From Mycobacterium fragae (GTDB taxonomy: Bacteria > Actinomycetota > Actinomycetes > Mycobacteriales > Mycobacteriaceae): a stretch of DNA of 64,000 bases. The position numbers and the translations under genes were made by a program. This document shows, piece after piece, positions 1 through 9,584 of this stretch. Positions within the stretch are counted from its first letter, which is position 1. Each line of letters starts with the position of its first letter. The notes under the pieces are model-generated. The model did not search any database. It was not told where the DNA came from and was given only the letters and a program-made list of their open reading frames with translations. The stretch lies in NCBI RefSeq assembly GCF_002102185.1, contig NZ_LQOW01000026.1, positions 186,001 to 250,000 on the forward strand, given 5' to 3'.

Positions 1-751
1 ATGCGGCATTGGCAAGCAGTTTGGTGGTGGTCTCGTTGCCCGCTACCACCATCAAAAACAGGAACGCCATGATCTCCTCGTCGGTGAGGCGGTCCCCGTC
101 GATCTCGGCCTCCAACAATGCCGACGTCAAGTCCTCGGACGGCTTCTTGCGGCGTTGGTTGACCATCTCGGCGTAGTAGACCAGCAGATCGGCCGATGCT
201 TGCATCGCTGAGGCCGGTACGTCGGCCAAGCCATCCTCGCGGTGCATCACGCCGTCGGCCAGCTCGCGGATGTGGGCCCGGTCGGGCTCGGGCACGCCCA
301 TCAGTTCCGAGATCACGTCCATCGGCAGCTTGCCCGCGAATTCGCTCACGAAATCGAAGGTTTCGTTCTGCAATGCCGCATCCATGTGCATGCATGCCAG
401 CTCGACCACCCGCGGCTCAAGCTCACGGATTCGGCGCGGGGTGAAGCCCTTGGACACCAGCGTGCGCAACCGCAGATGGCCCGGATCGTCCATGGCCAAA
501 AACGACATCACCCGGTTGGCATCCCGGTTGCGCGATACCGGATCCAGGGAAACGCCATAGGCATTCGACAGCGCGGTGCTGTTGCGGAAACCCTGCAACA
601 CATCGTTGTGGCGCGACAACGCCCAGAACTTCAACTCATCGTTGCGGTACAGCGGGGCCTCGTCGCGCAGCCGCCGGTAGTACGGATACGGGTCTTCGTG
701 GAAGTCGTAGTCGTAGGGATCGAGCAGCAGCTCGGGCGTCTCGATGGTCAT
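1..751 (-). CDS. cyp123: Cytochrome P450, CYP123-like (C-terminal half outside the window)
   Basis: Haem monooxygenase of unknown substrate. The ATG lies at 749-751 and 250 codons are present before the window edge. The N-terminus has the P450 pattern of acidic and aromatic residues (DPYDYDFHEDPYPYYRRLRD near residue 11), then SKGFTPRRI, and the I-helix oxygen-binding motif AGNETTT at residues 237-243, two codons short of the edge. The haem-binding cysteine would lie outside. The sequence closely recalls M. tuberculosis CYP123 (Rv0766c), and the neighbouring TetR and aldehyde dehydrogenase genes match that locus. It is oriented with the TetR gene and may share its promoter across an 82-bp gap. 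The family call is firm; the substrate is unknown. Confidence 0.9.
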   Translation of the reverse strand, partial: MTIETPELLLDPYDYDFHEDPYPYYRRLRDEAPLYRNDELKFWALSRHNDVLQGFRNSTALSNAYGVSLDPVSRNRDANRVMSFLAMDDPGHLRLRTLVSKGFTPRRIRELEPRVVELACMHMDAALQNETFDFVSEFAGKLPMDVISELMGVPEPDRAHIRELADGVMHREDGLADVPASAMQASADLLVYYAEMVNQRRKKPSEDLTSALLEAEIDGDRLTDEEIMAFLFLMVVAGNETTTKLLANAA

Positions 752-778
752 CAGCGCCGCTCCTCCTCATCGCGTCGT

Positions 779-804
779 CCCCCTCGCCGCTGTGCGGCTG
801 GGGG
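779..804. repeat. G/C-rich imperfect hairpin between P450 and TetR genes
   Basis: Arms CCCCC (779-783) and GGGGG (800-804) enclose a second stem, GCCGC (786-790) with GCGGC (794-798), around a TGT loop. It lies in the 82-bp gap between two same-strand genes and has no T-tract on either side. It could be a processing or termination hairpin, or a fragment of an interspersed repeat. Nothing in the window shows which. Confidence 0.35.
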
Positions 805-833
805 TGCCCCCACTGCATCGTCGCCGGCGCGGC

Positions 834-1424
834 TCATCGGTCTCTCGTTTCCAGAATCATGCTCACCACGTATGCGAGCCGGTCGGCGATCTGGTGATAG
901 GTGTAGGCCCCGCTGGCGGCGTTGACCAGCGCGCCGAAAAAGGTCATTTCGAGCGCGGCCACGGTGCGGGAATCGGCATCGGGTCCGATGGCTGAGGTGA
1001 TGCGGCGATGGATCTCGGCACCGATCCGGTCACGCACCTGTCGCACCGCCGGGTCGGCGCCGCCGCCGAGCAACGCCGTCGTGCACGCGGCGGCGACCTC
1101 GGGCTCGTCGGCCACCACCAGCGCCAGGTGGCGCAACGCCTTGTCCACCCGCGTCGGCATCGGTTCGTTGACGTCGGTGAAGAACGGGACCTGTCGCACC
1201 AGATCCAGGTACACCTCGGCGATCAGGTGGTTCTTCGACGAGAAGTAGGTGTAGGCGGTCGCAGGGGCCACTTTGGCGCGGGCGGCCACGGCGCGCACCG
1301 TCAAGTCGGCATAGGACTTCTCCCGCAGCACCTCGACGCCCGCGGCAAGGACCTTGCGGAAGGTCTCTTCCTGCCGACGGTTGCGTGGCATCTCCGTGAT
1401 CGAGACCACTGCATCACTGGACAC
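834..1424 (-). CDS. TetR family transcriptional regulator (Rv0767c-like)
   Basis: One-domain HTH repressor with a C-terminal ligand-binding domain. The HTH covers roughly residues 20-65 and includes the typical recognition segment APATAYTYFSSKNHLIAEVY. It stands between cyp123 and aldA as in M. tuberculosis (Rv0767c), diverging from aldA. The longest start is the GTG at 1424, but a GGACA-N2-TGTCC palindrome covers this codon. A GTG at 1409 or the ATG at 1391 may therefore be the true start, and no Shine-Dalgarno site decides between them. An inverted copy of the palindrome sits upstream of aldA, so the protein probably represses both itself and aldA. The ligand is unknown, perhaps an aldehyde or lipid related to the P450/AldA pathway. 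Confidence 0.85.
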   Translation of the reverse strand: MSSDAVVSITEMPRNRRQEETFRKVLAAGVEVLREKSYADLTVRAVAARAKVAPATAYTYFSSKNHLIAEVYLDLVRQVPFFTDVNEPMPTRVDKALRHLALVVADEPEVAAACTTALLGGGADPAVRQVRDRIGAEIHRRITSAIGPDADSRTVAALEMTFFGALVNAASGAYTYHQIADRLAYVVSMILETRDR

Positions 1425-1430
1425 TTGTCC
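1419..1430. promoter_or_regulatory. Putative TetR operator 1, GGACA-CT-TGTCC
   Basis: Perfect 5-bp inverted arms around a 2-bp centre, overlapping the 5' end of the TetR gene. The same 12-mer, reverse-complemented, occurs at 1541-1552. The pair bracketing both divergent 5' ends suggests dual control by the TetR protein. Confidence 0.6.
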
Positions 1431-1540
1431 AAGTTATCCGACATAGCCGATGCGAGGCAAGCCCGCAGGACAAATACGTAGAAGACGCAGGGCACTTGCC
1501 GCGCTGCCCCGCGGCGGCTATGGTTCGACTGGACTATTCC

Positions 1541-1552
1541 GGACAAGTGTCC
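1541..1552. promoter_or_regulatory. Putative TetR operator 2, GGACA-AG-TGTCC
   Basis: Exact reverse complement of the 12-mer at 1419-1430, 24 bp upstream of the aldA ATG, where it would cover the promoter or transcription start. With its partner it brackets the divergent promoter region. Confidence 0.6.
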
Positions 1553-1576
1553 ACCGTAATGTGGCGGGAGCTGAGG

Positions 1577-3043
1577 ATGGCATTACTGGCCGACGGCGCG
1601 AGTGCTCTGCTCATCGACGGCAAGCTGACGAGCGGCAGTGCGGGAACCTTCCCGACGGTCAACCCGGCGACCGAGGAAGTACTCGGGACCGCGGCCGACG
1701 CCGACGCCGAAGACGTGGGCCGCGCTGTCGAGGCGGCGCGGCGGGCCTTCGACGAAACCGATTGGTCGCGCAACACCGAATTGCGCGTCCGGTGTGTGCG
1801 GCAGCTGCGTGATGCGATGCAAAAGCATATAGAAGAGTTGCGTGAACTGACGATCGCTGAGGTCGGGGCGCCGCGGATGCTCACGGCCATCGCTCAGTTG
1901 GAGGGCCCGGTCAACGATCTGGAATTCGCAGCGGACACCGCCGAGTCATATGAGTGGAACCAGGATCTCGGTGAGGCGTCCCCGATGGGCATCCCGACTC
2001 GCCGCACCATCGCCAGGGAAGCGGTCGGTGTGGTCGGGGCGATCACCCCGTGGAACTTCCCGCACCAGATCAACCTGGCCAAGCTGGGCCCGGCGTTGGC
2101 CGCCGGCAACACCGTCGTGCTCAAACCCGCGCCGGACACTCCCTGGTGTGCGGCGGTGCTGGGCGAGCTGATCGTCGAGCACACTGATTTTCCGCCCGGC
2201 GTGATCAACATCGTCACCTCCAGCGACCACGGTGTGGGGGCGTTGTTGGCCAAAGACCCTCGGGTGGACATGATTTCATTCACCGGCTCGACGGCCACCG
2301 GCCGCAGCGTGATGGTCGACTCCGCGATGACCATCAAGAAGGTCTTCCTGGAACTCGGCGGCAAGTCTGCGTTCGTCGTGCTCGACGACGCCGACCTGGC
2401 CGGTGCCTGCTCGGTGGCGGCGTTCTCGGTGTGCATGCATGCCGGGCAGGGGTGTGCGATCACCACCCGGCTGGTGGTCCCGCGCGCCCGTTACGACGAG
2501 GCGGTCGCGACGGCGGCGGCCACCATGTCGTCGATCAAGCCTGGCGATCCCACCGACGCCGGCACCGTGTGTGGTCCCCTGATTTCGGCGCGGCAGCGCG
2601 ACCGGGTGCAGGGCTACCTGGACCTGGCTGTGGCAGAAGGCGGTTCGTTCGCGTGCGGCGGCGGCCGCCCGGCGGATCGCCCCACCGGATTCTTCATCGA
2701 GCCCACCCTGATCACCGGGCTCACGAACGACGCGCGGGTGGCTCGAGAGGAAATCTTCGGGCCGGTGCTCACAGTGATCGCCCACGACGGTGACGACGAC
2801 GCTGTTCGCATCGCCAACGACTCTCCATACGGGTTGTCCGGCACCGTGTTTGGCGCCGACCCTGAGCGCGCGGCCGCGGTCGCGTCGCGGCTGCGGGTGG
2901 GCACCGTCAACGTCAACGGCGGTGTCTGGTATTCGGCAGACGCGCCGTTCGGCGGCTACAAGCAATCCGGCAACGGCCGCGAGATGGGGCTTCTCGGTTT
3001 CGAGGAGTATTTGGAAGCCAAGCTTGTCGCCGTTGCCGTCTAA
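1577..3043 (+). CDS. aldA: NAD(P)-dependent aldehyde dehydrogenase (AldA, Rv0768-like)
   Basis: Oxidises an aldehyde to the acid with NAD(P). The 488-residue length fits the ALDH superfamily. The catalytic cysteine is C293 in GQGC, the general base is E259 in ELGGKS, and the cofactor motif FTGSTATGR lies upstream. The ATG at 1577 is chosen over upstream in-frame codons because GGGAG stands six bases before it, the length matches the M. tuberculosis protein, and the predicted operator then falls upstream. The following SDR, hydroxyisobutyrate-type dehydrogenase and carboxymuconolactone decarboxylase-like genes lie on the same strand and probably serve one catabolic route. The true substrate cannot be read from the sequence. 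Confidence 0.93.
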   Translation: MALLADGASALLIDGKLTSGSAGTFPTVNPATEEVLGTAADADAEDVGRAVEAARRAFDETDWSRNTELRVRCVRQLRDAMQKHIEELRELTIAEVGAPRMLTAIAQLEGPVNDLEFAADTAESYEWNQDLGEASPMGIPTRRTIAREAVGVVGAITPWNFPHQINLAKLGPALAAGNTVVLKPAPDTPWCAAVLGELIVEHTDFPPGVINIVTSSDHGVGALLAKDPRVDMISFTGSTATGRSVMVDSAMTIKKVFLELGGKSAFVVLDDADLAGACSVAAFSVCMHAGQGCAITTRLVVPRARYDEAVATAAATMSSIKPGDPTDAGTVCGPLISARQRDRVQGYLDLAVAEGGSFACGGGRPADRPTGFFIEPTLITGLTNDARVAREEIFGPVLTVIAHDGDDDAVRIANDSPYGLSGTVFGADPERAAAVASRLRVGTVNVNGGVWYSADAPFGGYKQSGNGREMGLLGFEEYLEAKLVAVAV

Positions 3044-3119
3044 CGTGCCGAGTGTGGACTTATGACACGCCACGGCGCGAAAAACGTGCAATAACCCCAC
3101 ATTAGGCGGAGAGGGAGAG

Positions 3120-3869
3120 ATGAGATTCGACGGTAAGGTGGCCATTGTCACCGGAGCGGCGCAAGGCATCGGGCAGGCGTATGCCCAGGCGTTGGCTCGT
3201 GAGGGCGCCGCCGTGGTGGTCGCCGACATCAACGCCGACGCGGCGCAGGGCGTGGCCAAGCAGATCGTCGCCGACGGCGGCAAGGCGATTCACCTTCCGG
3301 TCGACGTGTCCGATCCGGATTCCGCCAAGGCCATGGCCGATGCCACGGTCGCCGAGTTCGGCGGGATCGACTATCTGGTCAACAATGCCGCGATCTACGG
3401 CGGCATGAAAATCGACCTGCTGCTGACGGTGCCGTTCGACTACTACAAGAAGTTCATGAGCGTCAACCTCGACGGCGCGCTGGTGTGCACCCGCGCGGTG
3501 TACAAGAAGATGGCCAAGCGGGGCGGCGGCGCGATCGTCAACCAATCATCGACCGCGGCGTGGCTGTACTCCAACTTCTACGGCTTGGCCAAGGTCGGGA
3601 TCAACGGGCTGACCCAGCAGCTGTCCCGCGAATTGGGCGGGATGAACATCCGTATCAATGCGATCGCGCCGGGCCCGATCGACACCGAGGCCACCAAGAC
3701 CGTCACACCCGGCGAGCTGGTCAAGGACATGGTCAAGCAGATCCCGTTGTCCCGGATGGGAACTCCGGAGGATCTGGTCGGCATGTGTCTGTTCCTGTTG
3801 TCGGACGAGGCTTCGTGGATCACAGGACAGATCTTCAACGTCGACGGCGGACAGATCATCCGATCATGA
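3120..3869 (+). CDS. Short-chain dehydrogenase/reductase (Rv0769-like)
   Basis: A 249-residue classical SDR. The Rossmann motif TGAAQGIG is at the N-terminus, NNAA in the middle, and the catalytic Tyr154 and Lys158 in YGLAK follow Ser143/144. A strong purine-rich site (GGAGAGGGAGAG) immediately precedes the ATG. The stop codon overlaps the next start (ATGA), so translation is coupled to the downstream dehydrogenase. It lies 76 bp after aldA, probably in the same transcript. It likely oxidises an alcohol or hydroxyacyl intermediate of the pathway served by AldA; specificity is unknown. Confidence 0.9.
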   Translation: MRFDGKVAIVTGAAQGIGQAYAQALAREGAAVVVADINADAAQGVAKQIVADGGKAIHLPVDVSDPDSAKAMADATVAEFGGIDYLVNNAAIYGGMKIDLLLTVPFDYYKKFMSVNLDGALVCTRAVYKKMAKRGGGAIVNQSSTAAWLYSNFYGLAKVGINGLTQQLSRELGGMNIRINAIAPGPIDTEATKTVTPGELVKDMVKQIPLSRMGTPEDLVGMCLFLLSDEASWITGQIFNVDGGQIIRS

Positions 3870-4717
3870 GCGAGAACATGCGGCTCGGGTACATCGGCCT
3901 CGGCAACATGGGCGCACCGATGGCGAAGCGTCTGGTCGACTGGCCGGGCGGCCTCATCGTGTTCGACATCCGCACCGACGCGATGACACCATTGGCCGAA
4001 GCCGGCGCCACATTGGCCGACAGCGTGGCCGACGTCGCCGCCGCCGAGCTCATCAGCGTCACGGTGCTCGATGACAAACAGGTGTGCGAGGTGGTAGGCG
4101 CTCTCGCACAGAATGCCAAGCCCGGCACCGTGATCGCGATCCACTCCACAATCAGCGACACCACCGCCGTCGATCTTGCCCGCGAATTGCAACCACAAGG
4201 CATTCACATCGTCGACGCTCCGGTCAGCGGTGGGGCAGGGGCCGCCGAAAAGGGTGAGCTGGCAACGATGGTGGGCGCCGAGCGCGAGGTATACGAGCGC
4301 ATCAAACCTGCATTCAAGCAATGGGCCTCGATGGTGATCCACGCCGGTGAGCCGGGCGCCGGGACGCGAATGAAGCTCGCGCGCAACATGTTGACGTTCA
4401 CCTCGTACGCAGCGGCCTGCGAGGCGATGAAACTGGCCGAGGCTGCCGGGCTGGACCTGCAGGCGCTGGGCCGGGTAGTGCGCCACACCGACGCCCTCAC
4501 CGGCGGACCGGGGTCGGTGATGGTGCGCGAGGATATGAAACCCATTGAGGCGGACAGCTTTCTGTATCAGCCGTTCCTGCATGCGCGCGAATTGGGCGAG
4601 AAGGATCTGAGCCTGGCGCTGGCGTTGGGCAAGACCGTGTCGGTGGACTTGCCGCTGGCAGAGGTGGCTTTTCAGCGGCTGGCTGCCGGACTTGGTGTGC
4701 CGCATGCGAACAAATAG
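3866..4717 (+). CDS. 3-hydroxyisobutyrate dehydrogenase-family oxidoreductase (Rv0770-like)
   Basis: A 283-residue beta-hydroxyacid dehydrogenase. It has the dinucleotide motif GYIGLGNMGAPMAKRL at the N-terminus, the substrate motif DAPVSGG, and the catalytic Lys170 and Asn174 in MKLARNM. The family oxidises 3-hydroxyisobutyrate, tartronate semialdehyde or 6-phosphogluconate-like acids to semialdehydes. The ATG at 3866 overlaps the SDR stop. Together with aldA and the SDR this suggests stepwise oxidation of a small branched or hydroxylated acid, although the substrate is an inference. Confidence 0.9.
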   Translation: MSENMRLGYIGLGNMGAPMAKRLVDWPGGLIVFDIRTDAMTPLAEAGATLADSVADVAAAELISVTVLDDKQVCEVVGALAQNAKPGTVIAIHSTISDTTAVDLARELQPQGIHIVDAPVSGGAGAAEKGELATMVGAEREVYERIKPAFKQWASMVIHAGEPGAGTRMKLARNMLTFTSYAAACEAMKLAEAAGLDLQALGRVVRHTDALTGGPGSVMVREDMKPIEADSFLYQPFLHARELGEKDLSLALALGKTVSVDLPLAEVAFQRLAAGLGVPHANK

Positions 4718-4725
4718 GAGAAGCC

Positions 4726-5163
4726 ATGGACGAGTTGCGTCGCAAGGGCCTCGAGAAGATGAACGAGGTCTACGGCTGGGAGATGCCCAATGTTGAGGGT
4801 GACGCGTACTTTGACCTGACCGTCGATCACCTCTTCGGCACTATCTGGAGCCGGCCGGGATTGTCGATGCGCGACAAGCGCATCATGACCTTGACGGCCG
4901 TGACCGCCGTTGGGAACCGCGACCTGGCCGAGATCCAAATCAATGCCGCACTGCTCAACGAGGAACTCACCGAGACTGAACTCAAGGAGATTGCCGTCTT
5001 CCTCACCCACTATCTCGGTTTCCCGCTGGGTTCGGCGCTCAACGGCGCGGTCGACGCCGTCGTGGCAAAGCGCAAGAAGGCCGCGGCAAAGGGGGCCGGA
5101 GAGGACAAGAAGGCCAATGTCAAGGATGCGTTGAGGATGCACTCCGGTAACACCCGCGACTAG
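4726..5163 (+). CDS. Carboxymuconolactone decarboxylase-family protein (Rv0771-like)
   Basis: A 145-residue, mostly helical protein of the CMD/AhpD-like fold. A segment such as RDKRIMTLTAVTAVGNRDLA is typical of the family's central helices. No AhpD-type CXXC pair is present, so peroxidase-partner activity is unlikely and a lactone decarboxylase-like or binding role remains possible. A clear GGAGAAG site precedes the ATG eight bases after the previous stop. It ends the aldA-to-CMD gene run and is followed 18 bp later by purD. Confidence 0.85.
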   Translation: MDELRRKGLEKMNEVYGWEMPNVEGDAYFDLTVDHLFGTIWSRPGLSMRDKRIMTLTAVTAVGNRDLAEIQINAALLNEELTETELKEIAVFLTHYLGFPLGSALNGAVDAVVAKRKKAAAKGAGEDKKANVKDALRMHSGNTRD

Positions 5164-5181
5164 CAGCTAAAGTGGCGTTTC

Positions 5182-6450
5182 GTGCGCGTCCTGGTGATCG
5201 GCTCCGGTGCCCGCGAACATGCCTTGCTGCTCGCCCTCGGCAACGATCCCCAGGTCGACGCGCTGGCCATCGCCGCCGGCAACGCGGGCACCGCCGTAAT
5301 CGCCGACCAGCACCAGGTCGACATCACCTCCGGCGATGACGTCGTCGCGGTGGCCCGCGAGGTGCGCGCCGACCTGGTGGTCATCGGCCCGGAGGTCCCG
5401 TTGGTGCTCGGCGTGGCCGACACCGTGCGCGAGGCCGGCATCGCGTGTTTCGGGCCCAGCAAGGCCGCGGCACAGATCGAAGGCTCGAAGGCGTTCGCAA
5501 AAGACGTGATGGCGGCGGCCGGTGTGCGCACCGCATCGAGCGAGATCGTCGACAACCCAGCACGTTTGGACGCGGCGCTGGACCGGTTCGGACCGCCGGC
5601 CGATGAAGCCGCCTGGGTGGTCAAAGACGACCGGCTGGCCGCGGGCAAGGGCGTGGTGGTGACACCGGACCGCGATGCCGCCCGCGCCCATGCTGCCGGG
5701 CTGCTCGAAGCGGGGCATCCCGTGCTGCTGGAGTCCTACCTCGACGGCCCCGAGGTGTCGTTGTTCTCCCTTGTCGACGGCCAAACCGTGGTCCCACTGC
5801 TGGCCGCCCAAGACTTCAAGCGGGTCGGCGACGGCGACACCGGACCCAACACCGGCGGCATGGGTGCCTATGCGCCGTTGCCGTGGCTACCCAACCACGT
5901 CTACCAAGCAATGGTCAGCGAGATCGTCGAACCCGTTGCGGCCGAACTGGTCCGGCGCGGCAGTTCGTTCACCGGGTTGCTCTACGCCGGGCTGGCGATC
6001 ACCTCTAACGGCCCGGCGGTGATCGAATTCAACTGCCGCTTCGGCGATCCGGAGACGCAATCCGTGCTCGCACTGCTTGATTCACCGCTCGGCCAGCTAC
6101 TTTACGCCGCAGCCACCGGTGATCTGGCCAGCTTCGGCGAATTGCGTTGGCGCGACGGCGCGGCGGTCACTGTGGTACTGGCGGCCGAGCACTATCCAGG
6201 CCGGCCGCGGGTCGGCGATGTAATCGTCGGTTCTGAGGCCGAAGGCGTGCTGCACGCGGGAACGGCCCGGCGCGACGACGGCGCGATCGTGTCATCAGGC
6301 GGCCGAGTGCTCTCCGTGGTGGGCACCGGGGCCGATCTCTCGGCGGCTCGCACGGCCGCCTACGACATCCTCAATTCAATCCGGTTGCCCGGCGGCCACT
6401 TCCGCACCGACATCGCGCTGGCCGCCGCGGAAAGCAAAATCCGCGTCTAG
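5182..6450 (+). CDS. purD: Phosphoribosylamine-glycine ligase (GAR synthetase)
   Basis: Second step of de novo purine synthesis: joins glycine to 5-phosphoribosylamine with ATP, giving GAR. The 422-residue length is normal. The N-terminus [19 protein letters not shown] is diagnostic, followed by the ATP-grasp domain with [23 protein letters not shown] and [12 protein letters not shown]. The start is a GTG at 5182, 18 bp after the CMD-family stop, with a weak ribosome site. It converges on the gamma-glutamyltransferase gene with a 4-bp overlap of the 3' ends, as in the M. tuberculosis purD/ggtA arrangement. Confidence 0.97.
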   Translation: MRVLVIGSGAREHALLLALGNDPQVDALAIAAGNAGTAVIADQHQVDITSGDDVVAVAREVRADLVVIGPEVPLVLGVADTVREAGIACFGPSKAAAQIEGSKAFAKDVMAAAGVRTASSEIVDNPARLDAALDRFGPPADEAAWVVKDDRLAAGKGVVVTPDRDAARAHAAGLLEAGHPVLLESYLDGPEVSLFSLVDGQTVVPLLAAQDFKRVGDGDTGPNTGGMGAYAPLPWLPNHVYQAMVSEIVEPVAAELVRRGSSFTGLLYAGLAITSNGPAVIEFNCRFGDPETQSVLALLDSPLGQLLYAAATGDLASFGELRWRDGAAVTVVLAAEHYPGRPRVGDVIVGSEAEGVLHAGTARRDDGAIVSSGGRVLSVVGTGADLSAARTAAYDILNSIRLPGGHFRTDIALAAAESKIRV

Positions 6451-8030
6451 AAACCTGCGGCCTGGCCGTCCCGGCGGGGGTCGCTCACCGCAAGATAGCC
6501 ATCATCGAGCCGCCAGATCGCCTGGCAGCTGCCGAACTGGTTGTAGTCATCCACGGTGACAAGCTGATGACCACGCCGATGCAATTCGTCCAGCGTTGAC
6601 TGCCGAAAACCCTTCTCGCAGTACACTTGCAGGCCGTGCGCCCAACGAAAGCGCGGGCCGTCGCAGGCCGCCTGCGGATTCTGGCCGTGGTCGACGATGC
6701 GCGCCGCCACCTGCACATGACCCTGCGGCTGCATCGGACCGCCCATCACCCCGAAACTCATCACCGGAACGCCGCCCTGGGTCATAAAACCCGGGATGAT
6801 GGTGTGGTAAGGACGCTTGTTGGGCCCTACGCGGTTCGGATGGCCCGGCGTTGCAACGAAATCCGCACCGCGGTTCTGCAAGGCGATACCGGTGCCCGGA
6901 ACCACCACGCCGGAGCCGAATCCCATGTAGTTCGACTGGATCATCGACACCATCATCCCGGAGGCGTCAGCGGCGGTGAGATAGACGGTTCCTCCGCTCG
7001 GTGTCCCGGCGGATGCCGGCTTGGCTCGATTCCGGTCGATCAGCGCCGCCCGCTGCCGCAGATAGTCCTTGTCGAGCAACTGCTCCGGGCGCAGCGGCAT
7101 GTGGCCGCTGTCGGCGACATAGGCCTGTGCGTCCGCGAAGGCCAGCTTCATGGCTTCGATCTGCAGATGCACACTGTCGGCGGAATCGACTGGGAACGAG
7201 GACATGTCGAACTGCTCGAGAATCCCCAGCGCGATCAGGGCGACGATGCCCTGGCCGTTGGGCGGTATCTCGTGGATGGTGTATCCGCGGTAGTCGGCGC
7301 TGATGATGCCGACCCAGTCGGCGCGATGGGCAGCCAAGTCGCTGGCTTGCATGACACCGCCATGGGCCTTCGCGTGCGCCTCTAGTTGCGCCGCCAGTTC
7401 CCCGCGATAGAACGCCTCGCCGTTGGTTGCGGCGATCTTCTCCAGCGTGGCGGCATGGTCGGGCAGGCTGACCAGCTCACCCGCGTTCGGCGCCCGCCCA
7501 CCGGGCATGAACGCGTCGGCGAATCCCGGCTGGGCCTCGAACAGCGGCACCTGCTCCGCCCATTGCGCCGCGACTGTCGGCGACAGCACAAAGCCGTTGC
7601 GGCCGTACGATATTGCGGGCTCAAAGAGCCGTTCGAACGGCAGCTTGCCGAACTTGGCGTGCAACTCCACCCAGGCCGACACCGCACCAGGAACAGTGAC
7701 CGAATTCCAGCCGAGCGCAGGAACACCGTTGTCGCCGAAGTATTCCGGCGTCCACGCCGCGGGTGAGCGGCCTGAAGCGTTCAGCCCGTGCAGTTGCCTG
7801 CCGTCCCAGACGATGGCGAACGCGTCGGCGCCGATGCCGTTGGAGACCGGTTCCACCACGGTGAGAGTTATCGCGGTGGCGACGGCCGCATCCACCGCGC
7901 TGCCACCCTCGGCGAGCATCCGCAGACCCGCCTGCGCGGCAATCGGTTGCGATGTACACACGACGTTCCTGGCCAGCAGCGGCTTGCGCGGCCAGGCATA
8001 CGGCAGCTTCCAATCGAACGGGACACTCAC
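6447..8030 (-). CDS. ggtA: Gamma-glutamyltransferase-family Ntn hydrolase (Rv0773c-like)
   Basis: A 527-residue member of the gamma-glutamyltranspeptidase/cephalosporin acylase family. Such proteins cleave themselves before a Thr that becomes the nucleophile. The candidate is Thr348 in [11 protein letters not shown], at the expected two-thirds point. There is no signal peptide, so it probably works in the cytoplasm, unlike the secreted E. coli enzyme. Mycobacteria use mycothiol in place of glutathione, so gamma-glutamyl peptides or amides are the likelier substrates. It lies 3 bp downstream of the acyl-CoA ligase on the same strand and may be co-transcribed with it. Confidence 0.9.
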   Translation of the reverse strand: MSVPFDWKLPYAWPRKPLLARNVVCTSQPIAAQAGLRMLAEGGSAVDAAVATAITLTVVEPVSNGIGADAFAIVWDGRQLHGLNASGRSPAAWTPEYFGDNGVPALGWNSVTVPGAVSAWVELHAKFGKLPFERLFEPAISYGRNGFVLSPTVAAQWAEQVPLFEAQPGFADAFMPGGRAPNAGELVSLPDHAATLEKIAATNGEAFYRGELAAQLEAHAKAHGGVMQASDLAAHRADWVGIISADYRGYTIHEIPPNGQGIVALIALGILEQFDMSSFPVDSADSVHLQIEAMKLAFADAQAYVADSGHMPLRPEQLLDKDYLRQRAALIDRNRAKPASAGTPSGGTVYLTAADASGMMVSMIQSNYMGFGSGVVVPGTGIALQNRGADFVATPGHPNRVGPNKRPYHTIIPGFMTQGGVPVMSFGVMGGPMQPQGHVQVAARIVDHGQNPQAACDGPRFRWAHGLQVYCEKGFRQSTLDELHRRGHQLVTVDDYNQFGSCQAIWRLDDGYLAVSDPRRDGQAAGF

Positions 8031-8033
8031 CGG

Positions 8034-9542
8034 TCAGTCTCCGGACCCGAACTGCTGCGCCACTGCGCGACGGTCTATCGAGCCTTTGGCGGTATGCGGC
8101 AACTCGCCGGTCAGCGTGATGTCGGCCGGCACCTCGAACCGGGCGAGCCGTTCGCTGCAGAATTCGATGAGTTCCGCCGTCGTCGGCGTAGCGGACGGAT
8201 CGGGCACGATCGCCGCGGCCACGGTCTCCCCGTAGAGCGGGTCCGGGACGCCGAACACGGCCGCCTCCACCACCTTCGGGTGACTGGCCAGCACGCCCTC
8301 GACGCGCTCCGGCGATATCTTCTCCCCGCCTCGGTTGATCAGCTCCTTGATCCGGCCGCGTAGCGTCAGCTCGCCCTGGTCCGACAGCGACCCTAAGTCG
8401 CCCGTATGCAGCCAGCCGTCGGTGAAAGTGCTTGCCGTCGCCTCTGCATTGCCGAGATAACCCCGCACGACCGTGCGGCCGCGTACCCACACTTCCCCGA
8501 CAGCACCCGGCGGGAGCGAGTGCCCGTCGTCTCCGACGATCTGGATCTGCGCACCCGTCGAGCGGCCGACGAGGCCGGATGGCAGCTCCGTGTGGTCATC
8601 ACTGGTGCTGGACACCTGGTGCGTGCACTCGGTCATGCCGTACGCACTCAGCACAGGTGCTGCGAACCTGGCGCGCAGCTCTCGCGCCGTCTCCGGACTC
8701 AGCGCCGCGCTACAGCTGCGCAGAAAGCGCAGCGACGGCTGTTCGGTTTCCGTGCGCTGCAAGACAATTTGGTGAATGGTCGGCACCGCGGTGAACCAAG
8801 TAGCGTGTGCGGCGCGGACGTCGTCGGAGAAGGTGTGCGCGGAAAACCGCCCCCCGGCGGGAATCAGCACACGTCCACCGGAGGCCAGTGTCGATAGCAA
8901 CGCGGCGATCAGCCCGTGGCCGTGGAACAGCGGCATCACCGCGACGGTCGCATCATCCGGGCCGAGCCCGTAGGTGCCGACGACGCCGCGGATCGAGCAC
9001 GCGATGTTGTCATGGGTCCACGGCACCAATTTCGGTGAGCCGGTGGTGCCGCCGGTGAACATGATCAGCGCGTCGTCGGCCCGCAACCCCTCGGGTGTGT
9101 CACTCGTCGGCGATGGTGCCGGCGTGGGGTCGAGGTGCACGGCGTTTTCGGTCAGCGAAACTCGCCAACACGGGAATGGCGGCTCCCCGGTCTCGGCTGC
9201 GTCGACCAAGACGACCCGCGCCCCCGTCGCGGTGACGCGGGCACGCTGCTCGGCGACGGGCAACGCCGGATCCAACGGGACGGCAACCAGGCCCGCGGCC
9301 GAAGCCGCCAGCAACCCGACGACGAACTCCGCGCTACTGGGCGCCCGCAACGCCACCCGGTCGCCGGGTTGCAGTCCGGCTTGCGTCAGCTGCCCGGCCA
9401 AGTCGTCGACAAACCGGACGAGGTCACCGTAGGTGATCGGCGTGCGATCGGCAGTGACGACGAGTGCGATCGCCTCCGAGCGGCGCCGCGCCGCCGTCTG
9501 AAGCAGATCGGCGATGGATGGGCTCTCGGCTGCGGACGTCAT
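8034..9542 (-). CDS. AMP-forming acyl-CoA ligase, oxalyl-CoA synthetase/FadD7-like
   Basis: A 502-residue adenylate-forming ligase with the P-loop-like motif MFTGGTTGSPK near residue 165, YGMTE, the GWLHTGDLG segment and the C-terminal lysine context TAKGSIDRR. It faces oxalyl-CoA decarboxylase across only 42 bp. In M. tuberculosis the matching pair is fadD7/oxcA at Rv0119/Rv0118c, elsewhere in the chromosome. The size and the absence of a long-chain-specific insert fit a small-acid ligase of the AAE3 oxalyl-CoA synthetase type. That substrate assignment is inferred mainly from the neighbour. The start is an ATG at 9542. Confidence 0.85.
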   Translation of the reverse strand: MTSAAESPSIADLLQTAARRRSEAIALVVTADRTPITYGDLVRFVDDLAGQLTQAGLQPGDRVALRAPSSAEFVVGLLAASAAGLVAVPLDPALPVAEQRARVTATGARVVLVDAAETGEPPFPCWRVSLTENAVHLDPTPAPSPTSDTPEGLRADDALIMFTGGTTGSPKLVPWTHDNIACSIRGVVGTYGLGPDDATVAVMPLFHGHGLIAALLSTLASGGRVLIPAGGRFSAHTFSDDVRAAHATWFTAVPTIHQIVLQRTETEQPSLRFLRSCSAALSPETARELRARFAAPVLSAYGMTECTHQVSSTSDDHTELPSGLVGRSTGAQIQIVGDDGHSLPPGAVGEVWVRGRTVVRGYLGNAEATASTFTDGWLHTGDLGSLSDQGELTLRGRIKELINRGGEKISPERVEGVLASHPKVVEAAVFGVPDPLYGETVAAAIVPDPSATPTTAELIEFCSERLARFEVPADITLTGELPHTAKGSIDRRAVAQQFGSGD

Positions 9543-9584
9543 TAATCACACGCTAGTCGTCCGTGCAGATGCCACAGTGGACAC

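Noticed and set aside
421-440. GATTCGGCGCG within cyp123 resembling the DUF559-flanking repeat core
   Set aside because: Only a partial match inside conserved P450 codons, with no inverted partner nearby.
2276-3283. A 335-codon antisense frame across aldA and the following SDR
   Set aside because: It crosses two well-supported genes, has no motif or ribosome site, and its codon pattern is a mirror of aldA.
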